A stretch of DNA of 14,279 nucleotides from an uncultured Parafilimonas sp. (GTDB taxonomy: Bacteria; Bacteroidota; Bacteroidia; Chitinophagales; Chitinophagaceae), in the NCBI GenBank assembly GCA_937892395.1, contig CALAGJ010000153.1, positions 1-14,279 on the forward strand, read 5' to 3'. The translations under genes were made by a program, and so were the position numbers. How positions within the stretch are numbered: the stretch's first letter is position 1; every line of letters begins with the position of its first letter. The notes beneath the pieces were generated by a model. That model was not told the DNA's origin, searched no databases, and worked only from the letters and a program-made list of their open reading frames with translations. This document shows positions 1 through 7,281 of this stretch, piece after piece.

Positions 1-774
1 AGATAAGGAGATTTCCTTTTCAAAAACACCATATACAGTACTGCCGCTGCCACTCATGGCTGCATAAGCTGCTCCCTTGCTGTACAGCTCTTCTTTTATA
101 TTTTTTATTGCCGGATATTTTTCAAAAACAGGATTTTCAAAATCATTTATTAATTCAGCTTTCCAGGTTGCTATGGGTTGTGTAATAATTGCCTTTATAT
201 TTTTTTTGGGCTCAGCCGGAGTGATCCGTGAAAATGCCCAGCCGGTATTTACATGAATGCCGGGATTGACAATTACAATTTTATAACCGGTTAGTTGTAT
301 ATCAATTCCTTCCAATAACTCTCCACGGCCCGTAGCATAGCAGGGTTTATTAATAATAAAAAAAGGACAATCGCTGCCCAGCATCAAAGCATAATGCATA
401 AGTTGTTCATCAGATAAATTAAGTTGACACAAGGCATTCATTGTGCTAAGCATAAAAGCACCATCCGCACTACCGCCACCAAGTCCTGCACCCATAGGTA
501 TGGCTTTGTGTAGGTAGATATCTGCACCTTTTACTGCATCATAAGTATCATGGAGTAGCTGCCAGGCTTTTATGCATAAATTATCCGTATCCACACCCGG
601 CAATACAATACCAGATGGATGTAAAACAACTTTTTTATCCCTTCGGGGAATGAGCTCCAATACGTCAAATAAATCCACGGGATGAAATACAGTGGCTATA
701 TCATGATAACCATCTGGTCTTTTGGCCGTAACGTATAGGCCGATATTAATTTTACAATTTGGAAATACAATCAC
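1..774 (-). CDS. ispE: 4-diphosphocytidyl-2-C-methyl-D-erythritol kinase (IspE), 3' end cut by the window
   Basis: This cytoplasmic GHMP-family kinase phosphorylates the 2-hydroxyl of CDP-methylerythritol with ATP, a middle step of the non-mevalonate (MEP) isoprenoid pathway. I translated it by hand from the minus strand; 258 codons are present and open to the edge, so perhaps only the last 10-25 residues are missing. The N-terminus has the family PNxKINxGL pattern (residues 5-13; Lys8 is the expected catalytic lysine). The glycine-rich ATP loop PMGAGLGGGSADGAF spans 93-107, GSDCPFF at 133-139 carries the catalytic Asp135, and a SGSGSTVYGVF segment lies near the end. The start is GTG at 774: reading upstream in frame meets TGA before any ATG, and GTG puts the conserved N-terminus at the usual distance. 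It lies 37 nt downstream of the DUF151 gene on the same strand, so cotranscription is likely. Confidence 0.93.
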   Translation of the reverse strand, partial: MIVFPNCKINIGLYVTAKRPDGYHDIATVFHPVDLFDVLELIPRRDKKVVLHPSGIVLPGVDTDNLCIKAWQLLHDTYDAVKGADIYLHKAIPMGAGLGGGSADGAFMLSTMNALCQLNLSDEQLMHYALMLGSDCPFFIINKPCYATGRGELLEGIDIQLTGYKIVIVNPGIHVNTGWAFSRITPAEPKKNIKAIITQPIATWKAELINDFENPVFEKYPAIKNIKEELYSKGAAYAAMSGSGSTVYGVFEKEISLS

Positions 775-811
775 AATAGATAAAATGAGTAGGCATCAAG
801 GTTTATAAGGA

Positions 812-1408
812 TTATTTCCTACGATTGATTTCATCTCTGATGGCAATTGCTTTCAAATAATCTTCCTGCTCCAATACTTCATTCAGCAGTTTTTGCAGAT
901 CATCTACATTGAGCGTAGCTAACTCCGAGTAGCCAGCAGAAGATACAATTTCTTCAACCGGAATTTCGGTTTTCTTCTTTTTCTTATCATCATCCTCCAT
1001 CAAAATACCCGCACTGTCCAAAATATTCTCATACGTATAAATGGGGCAGCCAAACCGAACGGCCAGTGCCAATGCATCACTGGTTCTACTGTCTATCTCA
1101 ACAGTATCGTGTTCATTAATGCATACCAACCTGCTATAGAATATACCCTCTTGCAGATCATTGATTACAATTTCCATCAGTTCTACATTATAAGCATGCA
1201 TGAAGTTTTTAATCAAGTCGTGGGTAAGTGGCCGGCTGGGTTGCATCCGCTCCAATGCCACTGCTATGGCCTGTGCTTCAAATCCTCCGATTACTATGGG
1301 TAGTCTTCTTAGTCCGTTTACTTCGCCCAGCACTACTGCGTAAGAGTGTGTTTGGGTTATACTATGGGACAATGCTACTATTTCAAGTTCTATCTTTTTA
1401 TTACTCAT
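812..1408 (-). CDS. Bifunctional nuclease family protein (DUF151) with C-terminal UVR motif
   Basis: This 198-residue soluble protein belongs to the DUF151/BFN family, named for plant and bacterial members reported to have DNase and RNase activity; its role in Bacteroidota is not settled. The DUF151 domain covers about residues 5-130, with the conserved segments LPIVIGGFEAQAIA (36-49), RPLTHDL (59-65) and IDSRTSDALALAVRFGCPIY (105-124). A charged linker rich in Asp and Lys (138-147) follows. A UvrB/UvrC-type helical hairpin sits at about 167-198, where the pattern LLNEVLEQEDYLKAIAIRDE is typical. The start is ATG at 1408 with no Shine-Dalgarno sequence. An exact TACTTTTG -7 box lies about 20 nt upstream. 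It heads a probable two-gene unit with ispE and is divergent from mqnB, with 52 bp between them. Family assignment is firm; biochemical activity is inferred from the family only. Confidence 0.9.
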   Translation of the reverse strand: MSNKKIELEIVALSHSITQTHSYAVVLGEVNGLRRLPIVIGGFEAQAIAVALERMQPSRPLTHDLIKNFMHAYNVELMEIVINDLQEGIFYSRLVCINEHDTVEIDSRTSDALALAVRFGCPIYTYENILDSAGILMEDDDKKKKKTEIPVEEIVSSAGYSELATLNVDDLQKLLNEVLEQEDYLKAIAIRDEINRRK

Positions 1409-1427
1409 TATTTGGGGTAGTCAGATG

Positions 1428-1435
1428 CAAAAGTA
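1428..1435 (-). promoter_or_regulatory. Putative -7 promoter box (TACTTTTG) for the DUF151-ispE unit
   Basis: The minus strand reads TACTTTTG, an exact match to the Bacteroidota primary-sigma -7 consensus TAnnTTTG, ending 19 nt before the ATG at 1408. I see no good -33 TTTG/TTG at the usual 19-21 nt spacing, so only half of the promoter is supported. Confidence 0.45.
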
Positions 1436-1460
1436 AAAAAATTAAACTTACTTTACCGCC

Positions 1461-2123
1461 ATGCAATTAGTTATTTGTGCAGCCACCCAAATAGAATTAG
1501 AGCAAATACAAAGTAATGATGTATTAAAATTCAGTAAAGAGCAGCAGAATTTAAGTATTTATTTTGCATTGCATGGTGTAGGCTTACTGCATAGTGCCGT
1601 TGGTATTGCAGAAATATGCTTACTACAAAAACCCGATCTTATTGTACAAGTTGGCATAGCAGGCAGCTTCATTGGTGACTATAGTATTGGCAGTACAGTT
1701 TTAGTGGCAGATGAGGTACTTGGAGATATGGGCGTACAAGAAAATAATAGTTGGAAAGATCTATTCGATTTAGGATTAATGAATGATACAAATGACATCT
1801 ATCAGTATAAAAAACTTTCAAATCCATACATTCATGATTACCAATTTTTGGGTATGCCAAATACACATGGTGTTACGGTAAATCAAATCAGCACAGATAA
1901 AGCAACAATTAATTTGCTGCGCAATGAGTACAACGGAGACATAGAATCTATGGAAGGTGCAGCATTGCATTACACCTGTTTAAAATATAAAATACCATTT
2001 CTGCAAATGAGGGGCATCAGCAATATGGTGGGTGATCGAAATAAGGACAACTGGAATATACCCTTGGCACTGGCTTCGGTACAGACAAACATTTTAAAAC
2101 TGGTGGAGCAGCTTTCAAAATAA
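1461..2123 (+). CDS. mqnB: Futalosine hydrolase (MqnB)
   Basis: This cytoplasmic nucleoside hydrolase of the PNP/UDP phosphorylase superfamily removes hypoxanthine from futalosine to give dehypoxanthine futalosine in the alternative (futalosine) menaquinone pathway. The protein has 220 residues, normal for MqnB. Visible family features are the N-terminal beta strand LVICAAT, GVG at 39-41, VGIAGSF at 64-70 (ribose-binding loop), the ESMEGAA segment at 162-168 that holds the ribose-contacting Met-Glu pair of nucleoside hydrolases, and RGISN at 184-188. The start is ATG at 1461, preceded by an A/T-rich leader without Shine-Dalgarno. The mqnD gene follows after 5 nt, which supports MqnB rather than the related MTA/SAH nucleosidase. 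No full promoter is visible in the 52 bp shared with the divergent DUF151 gene. Confidence 0.93.
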   Translation: MQLVICAATQIELEQIQSNDVLKFSKEQQNLSIYFALHGVGLLHSAVGIAEICLLQKPDLIVQVGIAGSFIGDYSIGSTVLVADEVLGDMGVQENNSWKDLFDLGLMNDTNDIYQYKKLSNPYIHDYQFLGMPNTHGVTVNQISTDKATINLLRNEYNGDIESMEGAALHYTCLKYKIPFLQMRGISNMVGDRNKDNWNIPLALASVQTNILKLVEQLSK

Positions 2124-2128
2124 ATCTA

Positions 2129-2935
2129 ATGAAACTAAGTATTGGTATATCCCCTTGCCCTAATGATACATTTATTTTTGATGCGCTGCTTCATGGGGAT
2201 ATTAGTATAGACAACATCACATTCGAGCCTCATTTAGAAGATGTGCAAACTTTAAATGAATGGGCATTGGCCGGCAAACTTGATATTACAAAAATCAGTT
2301 ATGGTGTGTGGCCTATGCTACAATCATATTATCAATTACTACAAAGCGGAGGTGCATTAGGAAAAGGTGTGGGACCATTATTGATTACCACACCGGATTG
2401 TTTACAAACAAATTGGGCTCATATATCAAGACCATCCATTGCCCTGCCGGGCAAAAACACTACCGCACATTTTCTTTTTAATTTTGCTCATCAGCGCAAT
2501 GTAGAAAAGGTTTTCATGCCTTTTAACGCCATAGAAAACGCAGTACTCAGTGGCAGTGTAGATGCAGGTGTAATTATACATGAAAACAGATTTACTTATC
2601 GAGAAAAAGGATTGGTTTTGATTAAAGACTTGGGGCAATATTGGGAATCAGCCACAGGTTTGCCCATACCCTTAGGAGGTATAGTGGCAAAGCAAACACT
2701 ACCGTCAGATTTAGTTCAAAGTATAGATAAAGCAATAGCAAAAAGTATCAAGCATGCGTGGCAATATCATTATCCACAGCTCAGCAATTATGTACAACAA
2801 CATGCACAGGAAATGAATGCCGCAGTCATGAAACAGCATATTGATTTATACGTAAATGACTTCAGTATTCAATTGGGCGAAGTCGGCAATAAGGCAGTAT
2901 CCATGCTAATGGAGCAAACAAGGCAAATGCATTAA
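2129..2935 (+). CDS. mqnD: 1,4-dihydroxy-6-naphthoate synthase (MqnD)
   Basis: MqnD converts cyclic dehypoxanthine futalosine to 1,4-dihydroxy-6-naphthoate, the naphthoquinone ring precursor, in the futalosine pathway of menaquinone synthesis. The 268-residue protein has the periplasmic-binding-protein fold of the MqnA/MqnD family but no signal peptide, so it acts in the cytoplasm. The diagnostic N-terminal SPCPNDTF is at residues 8-15. Other typical stretches are the DVQTLNEWA region (38-46), the KISYGVWP region, and GLPIPLGGIV just past the middle, which distinguishes MqnD from MqnA. It is cotranscribed with mqnB (5 nt gap). Its TAA stop (2933-2935) directly abuts the stop codon of the convergent RidA gene, so there is no separate terminator space. 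MqnA, MqnE and MqnC are not in the window. Confidence 0.95.
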   Translation: MKLSIGISPCPNDTFIFDALLHGDISIDNITFEPHLEDVQTLNEWALAGKLDITKISYGVWPMLQSYYQLLQSGGALGKGVGPLLITTPDCLQTNWAHISRPSIALPGKNTTAHFLFNFAHQRNVEKVFMPFNAIENAVLSGSVDAGVIIHENRFTYREKGLVLIKDLGQYWESATGLPIPLGGIVAKQTLPSDLVQSIDKAIAKSIKHAWQYHYPQLSNYVQQHAQEMNAAVMKQHIDLYVNDFSIQLGEVGNKAVSMLMEQTRQMH

Positions 2936-3355
2936 TCAAATACCAATTGTGGCTATTACTTTAAGCTCAATGGCAATAGGCGTAGGGAGGCTTTTTATTT
3001 CTACTGTTGTTCTACAGGCTTGTACGGTCGAAAAATATTCTCCATAAATTTTATTGTAAGCAGGAAAATCTTTTTGCATATTAGTAAGAAAAACAGTTAC
3101 GTCCACCATCTGTTGCCAACTACTTCCGCTTGCTTCCAATACTGCTTTTACATTGGCAAATACTTGTTTACATTCTGCTTCAATATCATAACTTACAATG
3201 TTTCCGGCATCGTCTAATTTAAGGCCCGGTATTTTATTATCAACAGGGCTCCTACTCCCAATGCCCGATAAAAACAAAAGATTGCCCACCCTACGTGCAT
3301 GGGGATACGCACCCAGAGGTTTTGCAGCTGAAGAGGTATTGATGATTTCTGTCAT
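2936..3355 (-). CDS. RidA (YjgF/UK114) family enamine/imine deaminase, 2-aminomuconate deaminase-like
   Basis: RidA-family proteins are small homotrimeric cytoplasmic enzymes that hydrolyse reactive enamine/imine intermediates to ketoacids. From the ATG at 3355 the protein has 139 residues. The conserved active-site arginine is Arg115 (in CRTTV), and a glutamate at 130 (in AIELKVIA) occupies the other conserved position. The N-terminal GAYPHARRVGNLLFLSG (15-31), IPGLKLDDAGN (42-52), DIEAECKQVFANVK and YNKIYGEYF resemble the 2-aminomuconate deaminase branch of tryptophan (kynurenine) breakdown more than canonical RidA; that subgroup call is from memory of the family. An in-frame TTG lies five codons upstream at 3370, but it falls inside a consensus -7 box, so ATG at 3355 is preferred. 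No other kynurenine-pathway gene is adjacent. It is convergent with mqnD with no bases between the stops. Confidence 0.88.
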   Translation of the reverse strand: MTEIINTSSAAKPLGAYPHARRVGNLLFLSGIGSRSPVDNKIPGLKLDDAGNIVSYDIEAECKQVFANVKAVLEASGSSWQQMVDVTVFLTNMQKDFPAYNKIYGEYFSTVQACRTTVEIKSLPTPIAIELKVIATIGI

Positions 3356-3367
3356 TGTATTTTTAGG

Positions 3368-3375
3368 CAAATGTA
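3368..3375 (-). promoter_or_regulatory. Putative -7 promoter box (TACATTTG) of the RidA gene
   Basis: The minus strand reads TACATTTG, an exact TAnnTTTG match, 12 nt before the ATG at 3355. Transcription from it would start only a few bases before that ATG. The box overlaps the alternative TTG codon at 3370, which argues against that start. No clear -33 element is visible. Confidence 0.45.
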
Positions 3376-3608
3376 TTCATGTAAATAAATTGTGCTTGTT
3401 TTTATAAAATCTATTTGATTTTTTTCAATTTTTCAGTTGAGTTTGTGGTGAAAAACTCCGTAAAATACAGTTTAACTTTATACTTTATTTTATTGATGGC
3501 AAGAATGGGTCACTCGAATTTTCTCAAAGGCTTAAACTGATTGTTTTTTGGATGTATAAACATTTCTAATTTTAAAACCTGGCAGTAATAAGAGTAAAGC
3601 AGTACATT
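3376..3608. other. Intergenic stretch between the RidA promoter and the sat terminator
   Basis: This is the main part of a gap of about 316 bases without a gene (3356-3671). It is AT-rich with several T runs. A 14-codon open frame begins at ATG 3496, but nothing supports its being translated. I see no tRNA-like fold, riboswitch or repeat in it. Confidence 0.5.
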
Positions 3609-3631
3609 AAAAAACCCCGCCGATGGCGGGG
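3609..3631 (-). terminator. Intrinsic terminator of the cysC-sat operon
   Basis: On the minus strand a perfect 7-bp GC-rich stem, CCCCGCC (3615-3621) paired with GGCGGGG (3625-3631) around a 3-base loop, is followed directly by six T residues (3614-3609). It lies about 40 nt past the sat stop codon. A second perfect hairpin, TTCCTG/CAGGAA at 3640-3655 with a 4-base loop, stands between the stop codon and the terminator. Confidence 0.88.
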
Positions 3632-3671
3632 CTTTCATATTCCTGTTATCAGGAATTATGCTGTAGCTATA

Positions 3672-4823
3672 TTATACTTTTTCTGTAGCCCATGAAATCA
3701 AAATATCAGCTACTTCGGCACGGCTAAACTCCTGTGGAGGACGGATGCCATCACGAAGCATTTCACGTACTTTAGTACCACTTAGGCTAACCATTTCAGG
3801 GTTTTTTGGAGCAGTTTTGCTACTGGCCATACTGTTTGTATTTACACACCAAAAAGTGTTTTCAAATTTCAGTATTTGTACGCCAATGCTTGGGCCCACT
3901 TTATCCATCAAAACCTGTGCATCATAAGTGCCATAGTAGCTTCCTACACCTGCATGGTCACGACCAATAATCATGTGTGTGCAACCATAGTTTTTACGGA
4001 TGATGGTATGATTGATTGCTTCTCTTGGACCAGCATAACGCATTGCTGTGGGCAATACACTCAGCATTGTGTTGTCTTGATTGAAGTAACCATTAATTAA
4101 GGCATCATAACATTTCATACGAACAGGAGCAGGTATATCATCACTCTTTGTTTCACCAACAATTGGATGTATTAAAGCACCATCCACTGTTTCCTGTGCA
4201 CATTTGATCAAATATTCGTGTGCACGGTGTATAGGGTTTCTTGTTTGAAAAGCTACGATTGTATTCCAGCCTCTTTTTTCAAATTCAGCACGGGTATCTA
4301 CCGGATCAATGAAATAATGGTTGGCTATATCTTCTTTGCGTAGGGGGCGGTTTACCATTTCAAGTGGACCTGCAATATAACGATTGCCTCCACGCTGTAT
4401 TGCCGCTACACCGGGGTGAGCAGACTCAGTAGTACCAAAACATTTGGCAGCTAAATTGTCCAATTCTAATTCAAATTTTTCTTCTACTGTCATTATAGCC
4501 AGTACATTTCCTTCTGGATTTAGTAGGGCAATTTCTTTACCTGTTTCGATGGCATCAAATTGATCGCCGGCAGGCAAAAGAATTGGAATACCCCATGCTA
4601 AACCATTAGTAAGCGTCATATTTTCAATGGCGCTTTCGCTATCAGCCTTACCCATAAAACCTGTTAATGGACTAAATGCACCAATAGCTATCATTTCCAC
4701 ATCTGCACCATAACGGTCTTCAATGGTTAATTGAAAAAGGCCTTTTGCTTTTTCTTCTAATTCTGCTTTGCGGGCACCTGTAGCAATACGATTTACTAAA
4801 GTACCACCATGAGCTGCTATCAT
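3672..4823 (-). CDS. sat: Sulfate adenylyltransferase (ATP sulfurylase, Sat type)
   Basis: Sat makes adenosine 5'-phosphosulfate (APS) and pyrophosphate from ATP and sulfate, the first step of sulfate activation, in the cytoplasm. At 383 residues it is a normal single-domain bacterial Sat, not the CysD/CysN heterodimer. The N-terminal PUA-like part begins with HGGTLVNR (5-12). The nucleotidyltransferase domain has QTRNPIHRAHE (193-203; the QxRNPxHxxHE signature that binds sulfate and ATP phosphates), GRDHAGVG (287-294) and SGTKVREML (348-356). The start is ATG at 4823, with no Shine-Dalgarno sequence. It lies 28 nt downstream of cysC on the same strand, so the two act in sequence and are probably cotranscribed. 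No sulfate permease or APS/PAPS reductase is in the window, so assimilation versus sulfotransfer as the end use is open. Confidence 0.95.
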   Translation of the reverse strand: MIAAHGGTLVNRIATGARKAELEEKAKGLFQLTIEDRYGADVEMIAIGAFSPLTGFMGKADSESAIENMTLTNGLAWGIPILLPAGDQFDAIETGKEIALLNPEGNVLAIMTVEEKFELELDNLAAKCFGTTESAHPGVAAIQRGGNRYIAGPLEMVNRPLRKEDIANHYFIDPVDTRAEFEKRGWNTIVAFQTRNPIHRAHEYLIKCAQETVDGALIHPIVGETKSDDIPAPVRMKCYDALINGYFNQDNTMLSVLPTAMRYAGPREAINHTIIRKNYGCTHMIIGRDHAGVGSYYGTYDAQVLMDKVGPSIGVQILKFENTFWCVNTNSMASSKTAPKNPEMVSLSGTKVREMLRDGIRPPQEFSRAEVADILISWATEKV

Positions 4824-4851
4824 TATATATATTTATTTAGTAGTTAAAAAA

Positions 4852-5466
4852 TTATTCAGACACTTTATCAATGTAACCATGATTTTCTAAGTAGTTCATG
4901 ATTTCTGCGGCACACTCTTCTAAGCTTTTGGCACCTGTATCAATAGACATTTCAGGAGCATCTGGAGCTTCATAAGGATCATCAATACCAGTAAAGTTTT
5001 TGATTTCTCCGGCACGTGCTTTTTTGTATAATCCTTTAGGGTCGCGGCTTTCGCATACATCTAAAGAAGCTGCTACAAATATTTCAATAAATTCTCCCTG
5101 CTCTACCATTTCACGTACCATATCTCTATCTGCACGATAAGGAGATACAAAAGCAGTAGAAACAATAACACCACCATCCACAAAAAGCTTTGCAACTTCA
5201 CCTATACGGCGAATATTTTCTTTGCGATCATCAGCAGAAAAACCAAGTCCTTTGTTTAATCCATGACGTACATTATCGCCATCTAAAACGTAAGTGTGCA
5301 GGCCTCTTTCAAATAACTTTTCTTCTACCTTATTGGCCAATGTTGATTTACCGGCACCACTTAAACCAGTGTACCATAAAATTGCACTTTTGTGATTGTT
5401 CATCCGATGCCTGTCTGTTTTAGCAATCGTAGCATTATGCCATACAATGTTTCTAACTACTTCCAT
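4852..5466 (-). CDS. cysC: Adenylyl-sulfate kinase (APS kinase, CysC)
   Basis: CysC phosphorylates the 3'-hydroxyl of APS with ATP to form PAPS, the donor for sulfate reduction or sulfotransferases. The 204-residue protein has the conserved N-terminal NIVWH (6-10), Walker A loop GLSGAGKST (34-42), DGDNVRHGLNKGLGFS (62-77) that contacts APS, DDRKENIRR (78-86), and FVSPYR (105-110), where Ser107 is at the site of the phosphoserine known in E. coli CysC. The start ATG at 5466 is preferred over Met22 (ATG at 5403), because the NIVWH leader is conserved in the family and lies before Met22. It precedes sat by 28 nt. A full Bacteroidota-type promoter can be drawn just upstream, so the pair looks independent of glpK, which lies 135 bp further upstream on the same strand. 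Confidence 0.95.
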   Translation of the reverse strand: MEVVRNIVWHNATIAKTDRHRMNNHKSAILWYTGLSGAGKSTLANKVEEKLFERGLHTYVLDGDNVRHGLNKGLGFSADDRKENIRRIGEVAKLFVDGGVIVSTAFVSPYRADRDMVREMVEQGEFIEIFVAASLDVCESRDPKGLYKKARAGEIKNFTGIDDPYEAPDAPEMSIDTGAKSLEECAAEIMNYLENHGYIDKVSE

Positions 5467-5495
5467 TTTATTATCTTGAATGTTTAAAATTGGTG

Positions 5496-5525
5496 CAAAT
5501 TTAAGCGTTCAATATTCAATTCCAA
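5496..5525 (-). promoter_or_regulatory. Putative promoter of cysC-sat (TTG-N19-TAAATTTG)
   Basis: The minus strand has TAAATTTG (5503-5496), an exact TAnnTTTG -7 box. TTG (5525-5523) lies 19 nt upstream of it, as expected for the -33 element. The -7 box ends 29 nt before the cysC ATG. This is one of the two most complete promoters in the window. Confidence 0.55.
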
Positions 5526-5601
5526 TAAAATCTATAAAATTTGTAGGAAATAAAATTTTGGAACAGTTTTCTGAAATACATTTTCCATTTTTTTCTGTCA
5601 T

Positions 5602-7098
5602 TTATCCAATCTCTGACCAATGCAAAGCTGCTTTGATAGCTCTCTCCCACCCTGCTTTCTTATTTGACCTATCAGCATCATTCATTGTGGGAGCAAATGT
5701 TTTTTGTACTTGCCATTGTTGTTTTACATCATTTATGGAGGGCCAGAATTTTACAGCCAATCCGGCCAGCAAGGCCGCACCCAGTGCAGTAGTTTCAGTA
5801 ATGACCGGTCTGGTAACAGTTGTATTTAAAATATCACTTTGAAATTGCATCAGCATATCATTCGTAGATGCACCACCATCTACTTTCAGTTCTTTAATGG
5901 ATAAACCACTGTCTGCTTGCATGGCTTGTATCAAATCATAACATTGCCAGCCAATACTCTCTAATGCAGCCCTTGCTATTTGTGCATCAGTTGTACCTCT
6001 GGTAATGCCACAAATCATCCCCCTAGCATCCTGATTCCAGTAGGGTGCACCCATACCTGCAAATGCGGGAACCATGTATACGCCACCCGTATCTGTACAA
6101 GAGGAAGCAAGATTTTGCACCTCTGGTGAATGTCTAATCAACTTTAAACCGTCTCTGAGCCATTGCACCACTGCGCCTCCAATAAAAACACTACCTTCTA
6201 AAGCATAATAGGTGGTGCCATCTAATTGCCAGGCAATGGTAGTGAGCAAATTATTGGATGAAGACACAGGCGTAGTGCCCGTTTGCATCAGCATAAAGCA
6301 GCCGGTGCCATAAGTATTTTTTACGTGACCGGGTTCTATACAAATCTGTCCAAAAAGTGCCGCCTGCTGATCTCCGGCTATGCCAGCAATAGGTATTTGT
6401 GCTCCGGTGAGCCCGGTTTGGGTATAACCATAAATTTCACTGCTGCTTCTTACCTCAGGCATCATGGATTTTGGAATCGTCAACAGCCGCAACAATTCAT
6501 CATCCCACTGGAGGGTATGAATATTATACAACATTGTACGGCTGGCATTGGTAACATCAGTTGCATGTACTTGACCATTGGTTAGTTTCCAAAGCAACCA
6601 ACTATCAATAGTTCCAAAACATAGCTCACCCGCATCTGCTTGAGTGCGTGCATGAGGCACATTGTTCAGTATCCATTGGAGCTTGGTGCCACTAAAATAG
6701 GCATCAGTTACAAGGCCTGTTTTATCCTGAATCATTTTGGCAGATCCTTTTGCTTTGAGTCCATCGCAGATTGCAGCTGTGCGTCTATCCTGCCACACAA
6801 TTGCATTATAAATAGGTTTGCCCGTATGCCTATGCCATACTACTGTTGTTTCTCTTTGATTTGTAATACCAATGGCGGCAATATCTGCCGGAGATGCTCC
6901 TGCTTTTGTAATGGCTTCTGCTGCTACACCAATTTGGGTACTCCATATTTCTTCGGGATCATGCTCTACCCATGCCGGTTGTGGAAATATCTGTGTAAAT
7001 TCTTTTTGGGCTATAGACACAATATCCCCATCATGATTAAAAACTATGGCTCTACTACTTGTAGTACCTTGGTCTAATGAAAGTATAAATTTTGACAT
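5602..7098 (-). CDS. glpK: Glycerol kinase
   Basis: GlpK phosphorylates glycerol with ATP to sn-glycerol 3-phosphate, feeding phospholipid synthesis or glycolysis. The 498-residue cytoplasmic FGGY-family kinase is full length. The N-terminal phosphate loop LDQGTTSSRA is at residues 8-17. The glycerol-binding residues known in E. coli are visible as Arg82-Glu83 (in NQRETTVVW) and Tyr134 (in the family signature YFSGTKLQW, 134-142). AGDQQAALFGQ (241-251) carries the catalytic base Asp243. The second domain shows GTGCFML (265-271), AFAGMGAPYW (345-354) and VDGGASTNDMLMQFQSD (406-422). The start is ATG at 7098 behind an A/T-rich leader. Neither glpF nor glpD is adjacent, so the gene stands alone. 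A cre/LacI-like palindrome lies about 185 bp upstream, but no consensus promoter is visible near the start. Confidence 0.96.
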   Translation of the reverse strand: MSKFILSLDQGTTSSRAIVFNHDGDIVSIAQKEFTQIFPQPAWVEHDPEEIWSTQIGVAAEAITKAGASPADIAAIGITNQRETTVVWHRHTGKPIYNAIVWQDRRTAAICDGLKAKGSAKMIQDKTGLVTDAYFSGTKLQWILNNVPHARTQADAGELCFGTIDSWLLWKLTNGQVHATDVTNASRTMLYNIHTLQWDDELLRLLTIPKSMMPEVRSSSEIYGYTQTGLTGAQIPIAGIAGDQQAALFGQICIEPGHVKNTYGTGCFMLMQTGTTPVSSSNNLLTTIAWQLDGTTYYALEGSVFIGGAVVQWLRDGLKLIRHSPEVQNLASSCTDTGGVYMVPAFAGMGAPYWNQDARGMICGITRGTTDAQIARAALESIGWQCYDLIQAMQADSGLSIKELKVDGGASTNDMLMQFQSDILNTTVTRPVITETTALGAALLAGLAVKFWPSINDVKQQWQVQKTFAPTMNDADRSNKKAGWERAIKAALHWSEIG

Positions 7099-7281
7099 AA
7101 ATTTTTAGTGGCGTGAAGATAGGTTTATTCATGATTGGCATATATCAAAAAAATAAAAAGTAAAATTTCAGGAGCCCCTATTTTTTGATGGAGATTTATC
7201 TAAGTGAAATGATGCTTTTTTTATACATACTTAGCTCAGATATTGATAGTATTGACATTTGAAAATAATATTTCTGAATTA

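Noticed and set aside
3496..3540. A 14-codon open frame starting at ATG 3496 in the gap between the RidA gene and sat
   Set aside because: It is too short to judge, with no recognisable family, no ribosome-binding signal and no conserved context visible.
6283..7077. Long plus-strand open frames of 100 and 145 codons opposite glpK
   Set aside because: They lie antisense to a fully conserved glycerol kinase, are rich in Cys and His as out-of-frame products often are, and resemble no known family.
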